Assembly (NCBI GenBank): GCA_945910005.1
Contig: OX246744.1
Span: 38,703,200 to 38,767,199 of the forward strand
DNA: 64,000 nt
Source of the DNA: Isoperla grammatica
Lineage: Eukaryota > Arthropoda > Insecta > Plecoptera > Perlodidae
Direction: 5' to 3'
Part shown: positions 32,194 through 43,893 of the stretch, piece after piece
How the letters are laid out: the number at the start of each line of letters is the position of its first letter
How positions within the stretch are numbered: position 1 is the stretch's first letter
Made by a program: the position numbers and the translations under genes
The notes under the pieces: model-generated
Seen by the model: only the letters and a program-made list of their open reading frames with translations
Databases searched by the model: none
Told to the model about the DNA's origin: nothing

Positions 32194-32999
32194 ATGATTA
32201 TCTTCAGCACCACGGCTAACAAACATAATTTGACTATAGCACATGAAAACATAAGATCTCTAGTCCCTAAATTTGATGATATACTTGAACTTGTCACCGA
32301 TAATTGTATAGATATAATGGCGATCACCGAAACATGGCTTTGCAACTCATTTGACTCGAACAATATACGTATCCCGGGATACACGTTGTGGCGACAGGAC
32401 AGGGAGGCGGCATAGGAGTGTATGTTAAGAACGGTATAACCTGTAGTAAGGTTAACACCACTAGTGACATCTGTAAAGCGAACACCAACCTGGAAGGTAT
32501 CTGGCTTAAATTTAAATATAAAGGACAACTTTATGCTCTCGGTACCCTTTACAGCCCCTCATACTCAGACCATCGAAACAGTATTTCTACATTAGAACAA
32601 ACAATTACACACATTTTACCAGTTGTAGATAGATTAATATGCATTGGTGATCTTAACATGGATCTGCTCAAACCTAATCTACCAGGGTCGAAATTCATGC
32701 TAAACCTACTGGAAACTTTTAACTGCAAGCAGCTGATAAGCGTGCCTACCAGAATCACCAACGATAGTAAAACCTTACTAGACCTAATAATAACACAAAA
32801 TATAGAAGACATTCTCGAAAGTAATGCAATAGACTTGGAGGGTATCAGCGATCACCACCTCACATACTGTATAATAAAAAATAGTAAACCCCCACCAATA
32901 CTAAAATATATAACATATAGAGACCTCAAAGCCATAGATGTAGACAATTTTAATCAAGACGCGATAAATTCTAACTGGGGTGAAATTCTCAATATTTAA
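32194..32999 (+). pseudogene. LINE APE-type endonuclease, frameshifted
   Basis: The first frame (to 32415) shows the IMAITETWL motif with the catalytic Glu. The second frame (from about 32388) continues with GGIGVYVK, the GDLNMD motif and ISDHHLTYC near 32850. A frameshift lies near 32400. The domain would nick target DNA. The frame ends in a stop at 32997-32999, before the linker to RT. Confidence 0.75.
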
Positions 33000-33059
33000 T
33001 GTCCTAGTGAACAGATAGATGCACTTAATAATAAAATACTGCAGCTTGCCGACAAACAT

Positions 33060-34042
33060 GTGCCAATTAAAACTGTCAGAATAACTAAAAACAAAGCACC
33101 CTGGCTTACCGATAACATTAAAATGATGATGAGTCTAAGAGATAAAGCTCATAAAAAGTTCACCGTTACAAAACTCGATAGAGATAGAGATTACTATCGT
33201 TCTTTAAGAAACTCCACCAAAAGCGCAATTAGAAGGGAGAAAAAAGCATTTTTTGAGTTTGAGCTTAGAAACTTGGATAAATCTCAATCTGCAACCATAT
33301 GGAACCTCTGTAGTAAATTAAGCGTCCATTACAAAAGTAATGAACTTTACATACCAGATCACCTTAGCGACCCCGATAATATCAATGATTACTACATAAA
33401 ATCAGTAGGTGATATTGTGGCGGATACAGAATTAATTAAGTGGTATAGGAACCATAAACATGAACATATAACAAGCGAGTTTTCGTTTGAACAGGTTAGC
33501 TCACTCACGATTCTAAAACTATGTAAATCAATCAAATCAAATGCTACGGGGATTGATGGAATATCCGGTTATATATTTAAACTGTGTCTTCCATTCTGTA
33601 TAAATACTATTACAGGGATTTTAAATAACTGTCTCATTAAGGGAGTCTTACCTAATGGATAGAAAACATCACTAATCAAACCCCTTCCCAAAATATGTTA
33701 CCCAAACCAGCTAAAAGATCTAAGACCTATTAGCATCTTGCCTTATGCGTCAAAGATACTCGAAAATATACTTAATAAGCAGCTTACCAAATTCTTTACA
33801 AGCCAGAACCTTATACCTGCATCACAATCAGGGTTCAGGGCTAATCACAGTACCACAACAGCATGAGCCAACCTAACAGACGATACCATTAGAGCCAATG
33901 ACAAGGGGGAGGTTACTACCATGGTGATGCTAGACTACTCGAAGGCTTTCGATACTATCGATCACGAATTATTACTTGCAAAATTTTCATATTTTGGTAT
34001 ATCTAAAATGTCACTATCAATCAATATTAAAAGACTTTATTA
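33060..34042 (+). pseudogene. LINE linker and RT, 5' half
   Basis: One frame runs to a stop at 33660, ending KSNATGIDGISGYIFKLC...GVLPNG. The same frame continues after it with LKDLRPISILPYASKILEN, then an internal TGA near 33864. Motif A (MLDYSKAFDTIDH) follows near 33928. The frame is cut at 34050 by the hAT element. Confidence 0.75.
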
Positions 34043-34050
34043 CGAACAGG

Positions 34051-35292
34051 CAGTGGCGTAAAGGAGTCTTTCGCCGCCCCCGCAAAGCGGGGGGGGGGCC
34101 CGCTGTGCAGGGGGGCCCGGCTCGCCAGAAGTAAAGATCTTGTTTTTTCGTCATCAAATTTTAAATGTTGTCAATAGGGACCTATTCTTCTCCGGGGCCA
34201 TACGGGGAAGGAAGTTGGAGGAATGGGACAATTTTGAAGAAATATATTTAAAAAGGCTTACGGATGGAGGGAGGTGGGTTCTTCTTTTCTCTTCTGCCTA
34301 TAAGAAACTATATTGAATCCTAAATATATTCAATCTTCTTATTCCCTAGGCCAAATATTACCACGGGCCCTTGTATCCCTCTTGTATCATTGTGCGATTT
34401 AGAAACGTGTTTACAGGCGTGTAAAACGTCATATATGAAGAAAAAAAATTCGCCTTCGGCGCACTGACCTCTCCCGGCTGGGACTTTCGCCCCAGACCCC
34501 TTACATGCTTAGGATGTTCAACCCTCTCCCCCCCCCCCCCCCCTTGTGAATTCCTTGATATGCTACTAGTCCTCATGTTATTTCTCATTCGAAGTCATTT
34601 TTATATTTTACAATAATTTAAAAAAAAAACTATTTGAGGAGCAGCAGTGCAGAGTGCCTCAAGACAGTCTAAAAGCTCTCTCATTATACTCAGCATAGGG
34701 TGTGAACTGTGAGCAGGCCAAGCAGTTGAACACGGCCTCAAGACAGTCTAAAAGCTCTCTCAGTATACTCAGCATAGGGTGTGAACTGTGAGCAGGCCAA
34801 GCAGTTGAACACGGCCTCAAGACAGTCTAAAAGCTCTCTCATTATACTCAGCATAGGGTGTGAACTGTGAGCAGGCCAAGCAGTTGAACACGGCCTCAAG
34901 ACAGTCTAAAAGCTCTCTCATTATACTCAGCATAGGGTGTGAACTGTGAGCAGGCCAAGCAGTTGAACACGGCCTCAAGACAGTCTAAAAGCTCTCTCAT
35001 TATACTCAGCATAGGGTGTGAACTGTGAGCAGGCCAAGCAGTTGAAAACAGACGCCATAATTGATAGCTTTGCTCGCAACAATGCTCGTCGCCGAGACCA
35101 CCGCTTCTTGTGATATTACTGCATGTAATTAAGTACTTTACTTTAAATTAGCTAATTTTGAGATTATTGTAGTGGGGGTATCAAGTTAAAATCTATTTCG
35201 TTATGTAATAGATATGGCTCTTAATTAACCCCATATAGGGGGCCCGAAACGATTCTTGCGGGGGGGCCCGGGCGATTTGTGTTACGCCACTG
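34051..35292. mobile_element. Non-autonomous hAT element inside the LINE (1242 bp)
   Basis: The termini CAGTGGCGTAA and TTACGCCACTG are complementary, and a perfect 8-bp duplication CGAACAGG flanks it (34043-34050 and 35293-35300). G/C-rich sub-terminal tracts read GGGGGGGCCCG at both ends. It carries five 79-bp tandem units (34657-35046) and a segment (about 34447-34505, inverted) related to the hAT element at 1254. No transposase is encoded. Confidence 0.9.
34657..35046 (+). repeat. 79-bp tandem repeat inside the hAT element (5 units)
   Basis: Units start CCTCAAGACAGTCTAAAAGC at 34657, 34736, 34815, 34894 and 34973. They are almost identical, with a C/G change in CTCTCTCATT as the main difference. 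The high identity implies recent expansion. Confidence 0.9.
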
Positions 35293-35300
35293 CGAACAGG

Positions 35301-36318
35301 TCACAGATTGTCAAATCTAATTCCAAATTGTCAGGCCCTAAATCAATAGTTAAAGGAGCAATCTTAAGTCCATTAATGTTCTCACTTTACACCAGTTACA
35401 ACTGAATAGGAGAGACATTAAATAAATAAATAAATTCACTTTATGAAGGACCTCAAAGTTTACAAAGCTCATTATTATGCTGATGACAGTCAACTATGTC
35501 TATCCTACGATCCAAGAGATGTCAAAACCGCAGAACTAGAAATGAATTCAGACCTCAAGTATATTAGCGATACGTCAAAGAAGCATGCACTTCAATTAAA
35601 TTCACGCAAAACCACAGTTATTAATTTTGGAACAAAACACAGCAGAGAAATGTTAAAACGTAACCCACCTATTCTACAGATAAACAATGAAACTCTCCCA
35701 ACTACTGAAACTACAAAAAACCTTGGACTGATTATGGACTCTGAACTAAAATTTACAAATCACATCAGTAAACTCATACAACACACTTTTTCTAAATTGA
35801 AACATCTTTACAAATTCTCCAAAATACTGCCACAAAAGGTAAAACAGCTGTTAGTTGAAACACTTATTTTGTCTAAATTTGACTATGCAGATATTGTATA
35901 TGGTCTTTGTTTAGACACCGTACAAAAGAACCGCGTACAATATGCTCAGAATGCATGCATACGGTACAGGCTTAACATGAAAAAATACGATCACATCTCC
36001 TACAAGTATAAAGAACTGAAGATACTAAAAATGTCAAATCGCAGGTATCTCCATCTTGCATGTCTTACACACAAAATCATGAAGAGGGGTTTACCTACAT
36101 ATCTAAGAAACAAACTCCCCCTCAGGAAAGCTTCACACTCGCGTAATCTAAGAAACGTCAATGAAATAACCATATTCCCTCACACGACTACCGGCTTCAG
36201 GAAATCCTTCACCTACAACGCTGCATCAACATACAATAAAATTAAAATTGATTCAAATCTTTCTCATGTACAATTTAAACTAAAACTAAAATCATATCTA
36301 TTGAATGAACAAACATAA
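35301..36318 (+). pseudogene. LINE RT 3' half and C-terminal domain
   Basis: After the insertion, the coding sequence resumes with a degraded GAILSPLMFSLYTSY segment (motif B/C region), then a small foreign LINE-tail insertion. An open 291-codon frame (35443-36318) follows with the catalytic YYADDSQL near 35476, the KTTVINFG and LGLIMDSELKF segments and the C-terminal domain. The frame is intact downstream, but the whole gene is dead. Confidence 0.8.
35401..35442 (+). mobile_element. Tail-only insertion of another LINE
   Basis: ACTGAATAGGAGAGACATTA followed by AATAAATAAATAAATTCACTTTA is identical to 40599-40640. It is also the 3' terminus of the LINE family seen on the minus strand at 16557 and 45432. 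About 42 bp inserted within the RT frame. Confidence 0.7.
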
Positions 36319-36710
36319 AATAAAATATAGCTAAACCTGATACCACAAACCTTCGACTTTGGTGATGGCCATTAATCTTTACTCATAACTGTTACCTCAT
36401 TATGCTACATGTTTTATTTATTTATGTTGCACATACTGTTCTATAAAAATTTAATGTCTCATGACTTGACTATTATCATCAATTAATTATGTTATGAAAA
36501 CATTTTACTTGTGCTTAGGCCTACTGTAATTCTAAAAATTGAAGTGATATTATGCCTTTATAGATCAAGCCAGCTTATAATAATAAATTATTATGTGAAT
36601 TAGTCGTAAGATAGTTTAGTTAGGTTAGTTAAGGTCAATTGTAAGAGAAGCCATCTCGGCTTAAATTCGCCTTTTCCTTCAACTAAGAAAATAAGGAATT
36701 ATTATAACTG

Positions 36711-36738
36711 TATTATTATTATTATTATTATAATTATA

Positions 36739-36786
<48 letters not shown>
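36711..36786 (+). repeat. (ATT)n tail of the broken LINE
   Basis: ATT units with a TATAATTATAATT interruption terminate the element. Confidence 0.8.
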
Positions 36787-38589
36787 CAAGAAATCTAACA
36801 ATATAAACCTTTAAAACATCAATACATAACAAAACATGACTAAGTAGGCCTACTGGAAACAAGAACTAAAATTGATATTCACTATTATTAATTAGTTAAT
36901 AATATCTAGACATCTGTGAGGCCAAGCTGTATCTGCTTTTGTTAAAACAAGTGCTCTATTTATTTATTAGCAAATCGACACTACAGCATTTTATGCCAAT
37001 AGGCGTGACCATCCAAACGTAAAATCAACAATATATAATTAATTAACAAGATTAACATGTTCTGGTGATTAACTCAGCCACTTTGGCCTCTCCATCCAAG
37101 TATACACTACTAATTAATCAACAATACACACTATGACCCCACAGCAGCAGTAACCCCGCAACGACAGACATTATTGTTGTCGAATGTCCCGAGTTAGTCT
37201 CGTTGCCAACGGGTGGGATTCAGGGAGCCGCATATTTGCGAGCCAGTGCGGAGGAGTTTCCCACCGGTCTTAGGAAATAGACGCTCAACAAAACACCAAT
37301 GCCGAGAATAACAGAACACCGCTGTTTAATGGATTAATCAAGACGACGGCTGGTTTTGAGTGGTATTTGTATTAGTGCCGATCTTCGTGTTGGTAAAATG
37401 TTAAAATCTTGAAACTGCATTGCGGGCAACTCGCAATATCGTTTCAGTGCATTACCAATTTTTTCAAACGTGTTTAGTGTGTCAGAATAGAAATGGGTCC
37501 CATAGATTTCTATATGGATATATTCTATAATTACAAATTATTGTAACTCTATGACATCAGTAAATTGTATAATACAGCGTGTATCATTAGCTGTGGGAGT
37601 GAGTGCACTGGCCCATACATAGCTAGTAATATACATGCATTGCAACAAAGCACATAAATGAAATTATGTCCCCCACTGAAAGTTACTTCTTGTACCAGTA
37701 GACCTACCTGAATGGGTGGTTAATTTGTAATAAACAAAATTTGTCATACCACCCAGTTTGACGGCCAAATACAATAAAAAAGTGACAATATTACATCAGA
37801 AATTACTTGTACACAAAGCTGGCGTACGCTGGCTGATTGACTACGAACAGGAGTATATTACTGAAGTTATCATCTAGCTAGATAATTTGTATGTCTTGTT
37901 TAAGAATCGCTGTAGAGTTATTATTAAATTCATTCATATTAAACGTAAATCACGCAAAAGTTTGTATTGTGTGTAAACAAATCACTGCGAAGTTACCAAA
38001 ACACGGCTAATATTTGGGCCACACTTACTACTGTTGAATGGTGCTGTCTATCTACTTCTATCATGCATCGTTTCTAATAGTCTAAACACAAAATCCAAAT
38101 GCAATGTAAATTTGGCCAATAAATGTAGAACCAGGTGACTAGCCTAGCATTGCAACATGCAAGAAGTGCCAGCCCTACAGCGATCATGTGTGAGGCCGAC
38201 GTCAAGCGCGGGGCGGACGGAAACGAGTGTGCCGAGTGCCAGATCTGGGCAAGGAAGAATATTGCCAGACAGTCGGCTAGGCCCTATCAAGGCCTAGCAT
38301 TCGTATTCATACTTTCAAGTCCATCACTATGTTAATCAAGCGGACTGGGCATGCACTTGGCGGTGCGAGCCGAGTTTAGTGCGCACCGAGTTCGACTGAT
38401 AAACACCTCAGCTAGAGCTTATTTCAGTTCTGTTAAGAAGCCGATCTAGTCCGGTTTAATAGAACTAGGGAAAGGGCTTAATAGGAGTCCGGAGTGAAGT
38501 ATGATTGCTAAGCGGGTTCCGAACTCACAACGTACTGAACTCAGTCCGAACCCAGTCCGCTAGATAAACTTAGGCCTAGTGTATGGCTA
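36787..38589. other. Intergenic sequence
   Basis: AT-rich, with a few short ORFs lacking domains. At about 38345-38400 strings like GCACTTGGCGGTGCGAGCC and GTGCGCACCGAG recall the sub-terminal repeats of the element at 30281. No gene is supported. Confidence 0.5.
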
Positions 38590-39315
38590 GACTAGTAAGC
38601 TATGCCTAGCCCTGTGCACTACCGTGTCTGTGACAAGACTAGTAGGCCAGACCCTAGTAGGCCTAGCCCTTTCAAGTATGTAGCAAGGCTAGTAACAGCT
38701 ACGCAAAGGCTAGGCCTAGCCCTACGTCTTTGAACGTTTATCAATCCCATATAGCTAGGCTAGTAGGATAGGTCAGACCCTAGTAGGCCTAGCCCTTTCA
38801 AGTATGTAGCAAGGCTAGTAAGAGCTAGGCAAAGGCTAGGCCTAGCCCTACATCTTTGTATGTCAATCAATCCTATGGCTAGGCTAGTAGGCTAGACCCT
38901 AGTAGCTCTAGGCCTTCCAAGTTTGTGGCAAGGCTGGCAAGAGCTAGGTAGAGGCTTGGCCTAGCCCTACATCTTTGTACGTCAATTAATCTTATGGCTA
39001 AGCTAGTAGGTTAGACCCTAGTAGGCCTAGGCCTAGGCCTAGCCCTTCCTAGTTTGTGGCAAGGCTAGCAAAAGCTAGGCAAAGGCTAGGCCTAGCCTAG
39101 CCCTACGTCTTTGTACGTCAAACAACGCTAGGCCTATGGCTAGCTTAGTAGGCTAGACCCTAGTAGACCTAGGCCTGGGCCTAGCCTTCGATGTTTCGAG
39201 TCCATGCCTAGCTAGGGTCATTGGACTTGGACTCGACCAACCCAATGCTGGTGGGTAGGCCCATCGCCTAGCCCTAAGCTTTTGTACGTCCATCATGTTG
39301 CTAGGCCTAGCCTAG
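38590..39315. repeat. Degenerate TAGGCC-rich minisatellite, unit about 120 bp
   Basis: The string GTAGG(C/T)(C/T)AGACCCTAGTAG recurs at about 38654, 38775, 38888, 39006 and 39148. Each unit also has CAAGGCTAG(C/T)AA and CCTAC(G/A)TCTTTG. Within units, CTAGGC is itself repeated. Two nested scales of repetition are therefore present. Confidence 0.75.
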
Positions 39316-39691
39316 GCCTAGGCCTAATGCCTAGGGCAAGGTTACAAGAGTCCCAGGCAGCGCCGTTATGCTAGCCCTTACCTTTTATCCTTGTTAGGCT
39401 GAGGCCTACACCAGTGAAACCAGGACTGACAAAGACAATTTAGCGTAATTAATCTAGGCCTAGGTGGCAATAGTTTTAAGGCGTTATTAGGCCTATTGGC
39501 CGATTCCGAAAGAAACTTACAGCCCAGTTAACCTTGATCCAAACAAACAATTAAATTAATAAGCAAAAACATCGAGCAGAAGCCAGGAAACGCAAGAGCT
39601 TTCGGAAGTGACGAAACCACAGCCTTCTCGAACGTCGGTTCAATTATCGATTGCTGTCAAAACGAGAATTTCCTGCTTGTCTTGTCAGCCT

Positions 39692-39756
39692 CCTCCGCCT
39701 TCCGCTAGATGGGGTAAAGCTCGCTGATAGCGATGGCATCTAGTGGAAGGCGGAGG
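39692..39756. repeat. 20-nt-arm hairpin
   Basis: Arms CCTCCGCCTTCCGCTAGATG (39692-39711) and 39737-39756 pair with one mismatch around a 25-nt loop. The function is unknown. Confidence 0.75.
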
Positions 39757-39963
39757 TACTACTAATCAACCGGTATCGGTCACTCAGCCAATACAACTAC
39801 TACCACCTGAAAACCAACAAATTATCCTTAACCAAATAGTACATCCAGCCACCTAGTGGCCTCCTTACTCTAAACAATAAATCGACCATACCTTAATTCA
39901 TTCTTAAGTTATGACCCCCCGTAGGAGTCGGCACACCACATGTCTGTACTCATGCAGCAGACA

Positions 39964-40401
39964 CAGTGATGATTTCAGACATTGTTCCTAGGGGGGGCTG
40001 ATAAAAATCTGGGGTGTTGCTAAATTAGTAACTCATTTTATGGCTTTTTTTGACGCCGTGACAAAAGGCAGGGTTGGGGGGGGGGTTACGGTCTCTGTTG
40101 ATGCCATCCTTTCAGTTTTCGAACATGAGGTGATTCCTATTTGCCATTCTTACCTTTACCTAACATCGTTTAAATAGAAAATAAAATGTTGCAACATTTA
40201 TGTAGATGAGTTTTTCGTGGAAATCGATTTATTTCCTAGTCCTATATGAGGTGGAAAAATAACCTCATTTTCTTGTATTTTGCATTTTTTTTTGCAAATT
40301 TACATTACTTCATGTGATTTTTTCAATCTGCTAGGGGGGGGGCATTTACAACTGCCGGGGGGGGCGGAGCCCCCCCCGGGATATGCCTGAAATCATCACT
40401 G
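39964..40401. mobile_element. Non-autonomous hAT element (438 bp)
   Basis: The termini CAGTGATGATTTCAGACA and the near-complement TGCCTGAAATCATCACTG are flanked by a perfect 8-bp duplication AGCAGACA (39956-39963 and 40402-40409). G-rich runs lie just inside both ends. No ORF is present. It is a different family from the CAGTGGCG elements. Confidence 0.9.
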
Positions 40402-40530
40402 AGCAGACATAACCAGACAACGACGGACCACGCTGTAGCGGCAATCTACGTACTACGTGGCCATCGCTCCCTCGCGGTAATTTCAAAACAGAGAATTAAA
40501 GCGCATGGAATATTAATTCAAATTGACATC

Positions 40531-40640
40531 CCATTATTAATTGTTTGCATAGCTTAGTTTTATTTAAGGTCATACTTTGTAAATCAGTTTTTACCACTGA
40601 ATAGGAGAGACATTAAATAAATAAATAAATTCACTTTATT
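40531..40640 (+). mobile_element. LINE 3'-end fragment, plus strand
   Basis: Reverse complement of the 16557/45432 LINE terminus. It contains GCATAGCTTAGTTTTATTTA, a CTGAATAGGAGAGACATTA block and (AAAT)n. Only about 100 bp is retained. Confidence 0.75.
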
Positions 40641-41060
40641 AGTTTCTTTCAGAACAATGGTTCCTACCTACTTTGACAAATAAAAACGTTTGCATATTGA
40701 AAGTTCATAATTAATTACCTACTTATGTCAGTACTTTACGGTATCAGTTTTCGTATACCCACCCCCCCACCCCCTAATGCAAATTGGGTGATAAAACAGT
40801 AGACCTACATTTTTTCATAACTGAAAAAAATGCCTTAGTTTAATATTACTGTTAATTAGCAGATTGATGGATTCGATGAAAGTAAATCAAACACAATGGC
40901 TTACGTCCTTAGAGCTAATACGTCGTTTCACAAAGATATTTATTTATTATGTACGTCGTTCCATTTCATTGTCATTGTTGGTGTTCGAGAAATTCAAACA
41001 AAATTTTTAGTAGATAATAGTGTATACTTAGAGAGGCCAAAATGCCTGAGTTATTTGGAA

Positions 41061-41385
41061 CTCAGAACAAGATCAACATGTTCTAGTGAGGGAAAAGGTA
41101 CAGAAGGACGACAGCTTACCTGAGAAAGTAGATAGGTCGCTTTGAGAAATATATAGATGTGAAGACAAAAAAATAAATAAATAATACCCTACTCTAGTTT
41201 TAAGTTAAGTTTATGTTTTCTACTCACGCTGAGTGATCAAGACCACTAGTTGGCCGAAACGTCTTAGTTTATTTATTTGTCTTCTCATCTATATGTTCCT
41301 CAAAGCGACCTATCTACTTTCTCAGGTAAGCTGTCAACCTTCTGTACCCTTTTGTCTCACTAGAACATGTCTATCTTGGGAACAG
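41061..41385. repeat. Large inverted repeat, arms about 120 bp
   Basis: 41061-41184 and 41266-41385 are inverted copies of about 85-90% identity. Shared blocks include GGTACAGAAGG, CAGCTTACCTGAGAAAGTAG and ATAGGTCGCTTTGAG. An ~80-bp loop separates them. Transcription would give a long double-stranded RNA stem. It may be a foldback MITE, but no target duplication was found. Confidence 0.8.
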
Positions 41386-42077
41386 ATTGATATTTTCTTC
41401 TGGGTTGTTTCACACCCTGTTTCACCCTGATGTTCCTGATCCACGTGACTTGATGGATGGAAAACCACGGCAGAACAAGATCCGAGCATCGAGCGGATGG
41501 TTGGAACTCCAGCACCTCTGACCGTTATGGATCTCCTATTCTGTAACTGTTACTGTGTTTGCAAGATGATGACCTGTGAGTGTTTGGCCCATCAACTGAG
41601 GTGTACTCACTCTTGTAAGCTGAACGATTGTACAAATATCGGTACCCAGCATGAGAATTCCAGTGAGTCAAAAGGATGATGGTGATTAATCTGACGACTT
41701 TAATAACGATTGATTTTGTCTTAGTTTTGATTAATTTGACGACTAGACAGTGACTGCTAAGGTAGATATCATATCACGTATCTGAACATGGATATGCTCT
41801 TTTCTAAAAATGAATTTTGTTTCAGTAGCTCACCGCATTCAAGAAGCCCCTGATTGCTGAAGACATTTGATAGAAATTCAGTAATAAACTTAAATAGTTT
41901 ATAAGTTATATGATAAATATATTCTCTTACGGTTACGACGTAATATAATTATTCGTTATTGACATTGTAATTGCAATCAAAATTCTACGTCTTTAGAGTA
42001 CCCACAAGTAATATTTAAGTTATTACCTAGTTTTGTCGATACTTACCTATTGAACTTTGACCACCATTTTGAATTAA

Positions 42078-42303
42078 TACCGTACAATCAATGTGATAAC
42101 AACTAGAACTATTTATTTTAACGTATTTATGAGTAATTACGTTGCTATTATTAATATTGGCACCCATTTTGAGGAAATTGACCCCAAACAAGGTCAAAAA
42201 AGGTTAAGTGGGTACTTTAATTTGTTTTTACAGAAATATAATTCATTGAGCTTACAAAAAATGACCGTTTAACCTTGCAAAAATTTTTCATTATTTAATT
42301 AAA
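42078..42303 (-). repeat. Dispersed AT-rich repeat, copy 2
   Basis: Inverted copy of 1-247. Shared core on this strand is CAAGGTCAAAAAAGG and CCATTTTGAGGAAATTGACC. Diverged. Confidence 0.65.
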
Positions 42304-42498
42304 ATTATTTAAAAAATAACGAATTTGACATTGATCCTAGTTTTGACATAGAAAGCTGGGTTTGCCAGAGATATCATGGTTTTTTGAAAAGTGCTCGTTT
42401 CAAGCTTTCATTTGATATATGTCATCCTTTGACCCAAATTTTATACTGACCATGCCTTTTTCGAGCGTTATGCAAAGGACAATAGTCGTTCCTCGCGC

Positions 42499-42619
42499 GC
42501 TCCTCAACTCATCCTTTCCTCAGACTCGCCCAACCACCAATCACAGAGCAGTCCACATGGCAATGCTGTTCTGTGATTGGTGGTTGGGCGAGACTGAAGA
42601 CAGGCTGAGTTGAGGAGCA
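42499..42619. repeat. Near-perfect 50-nt-arm hairpin
   Basis: GCTCCTCAACTCA...AGACTCGCCCAACCACCAAT-CACAGA pairs with TCTGTG-ATTGGTGGTTGGGCGAGACT...TGAGTTGAGGAGC around a ~22-nt loop. Only small bulges interrupt it. This fits a MITE or a precursor-like RNA hairpin. No clear target duplication is visible. Confidence 0.8.
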
Positions 42620-43758
42620 CCTGAGGACTGACTATGCATTTGACCCTTATTGACCTTGCATACTTCTCCGCATTCTTATGCATTGCTTATTCAGAGAACT
42701 GTCAAGTTAACTACAGGATTTGTTGCTATGGAATTGTTTTATTAAATGCTATTGTCCATACGAAAACAAACTCCATAGCAACCATTATCAAATTATATAC
42801 CAAACTCGACTCTGCATTCCGCCCTTCTCACAATGTGATTCTATTGTTGAACAAATAATATATACACACAAATGTAGAATAATTGCAAATAAAAATAATC
42901 GTTGCAGCAATCGTGTCGTTCCATGTCTACTTAATTGAGATATCCTATGCCAAGTTTTATGACACCCAACAATATATTTGAATGTCCGAGATCTAAATTT
43001 AAAAGCATATTAAATTGATGGTTGCCAGGTTAAAAACAAGTTAAGGACCCTAAATATTAAGTGTATGTCATAAGAATGGGTTGGGTATTAATGATATAAA
43101 ACTATGCCAGCCTAGATGGTCCAACAGTCAAGTTGCCAATCACTGTTCTCGTCTCGACAAGAGGTGGAATGTGGCAGAGTAGTGACTCTGCTATTCGTAC
43201 AAGTCCAACAAATAAGGTCCTCCCATGTCAAAAAAATTACAAGAAAATGATCGCGGTTGTGTTTTCTTTATTTTACCGGCAATTTGTCGTTTCTTCTCCC
43301 CGCCCACCCATCTTCCGTATACTCTCCTATCCTACGTGGTCGAAAGTCACCATTTCCAACAAATACCTAGTTTTGTATGAATGTATCTCTATCAGGGGCG
43401 GACTGGGAAGAAAATCCAGGCCGGGCAAACTTTTGGTCAGGCCCCGCAAGCCGAAATTTAAAAAAATCAGGTTTTCAGAAGGCATATGGTGCATTTTAGA
43501 AAAAACAAAGCAGCCTGAATGCACTACCAAAATACTGTAGTTTTCTCGGTTAAAAGTAGAAAAACACCAATAATATTGGAACACTGTCTAACGACTAATG
43601 AGAATGAGATCAAGTTATACCGAAATCCAACGAATCTACAATGTAATTTAAACCTTGCAACATCGTGAAGGAAGGGGTAGGAGGGACTCGGATTTAAAGA
43701 AATTTGAATTTCAAATATGCACATGTAAGCCCATTGATTTTTAAGTATATTATAGACA
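42620..43758. other. Intergenic sequence, possible hAT left end at 43393
   Basis: No gene is supported. CAGGGGCGGACTGGG at 43393 is a common hAT terminus, but the matching right end was not found, so it is probably truncated. Confidence 0.45.
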
Positions 43759-43893
43759 ATGCAAAGCGAAAGTTTTTCGTGAAATCTATATCTTCTTAAC
43801 AGTAACACATACATAGTGTTGTACATAATTGGAAAAGAATATAAAATTGTCGTGGGCAGCGCCGCCAGCGCGGCAACTTACCGCCGGCGCCAG
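43759..43893 (+). repeat. Satellite-flanking direct repeat, left copy
   Basis: The segment from TGCAAAGCGAAAGTTT to CGCCGGCGCCAG occurs again at 57246-57380, with about four differences, on the far side of the 13-kb satellite and in the same orientation. It ends in a GC-rich GGCAGCGCCGCCAGCGCGGC stretch. Confidence 0.9.

Larger units (their letters stand above)
32150..36786 (+). mobile_element. Broken LINE split by a hAT insertion
   Basis: Endonuclease, RT and C-terminal domains occur in the right order over 4.1 kb on one strand, in several frames with stops. A 1242-bp hAT element sits between RT motifs A and B. The 3' end is an (ATT)n tail (about 36711-36786). There is no ORF1 and the 5' part is missing. 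Confidence 0.85.

Noticed and set aside
43393..43440. hAT left end CAGGGGCGGACTGGG as a full element
   Set aside because: No matching right terminus before the satellite, so only mentioned as a possible truncated end.
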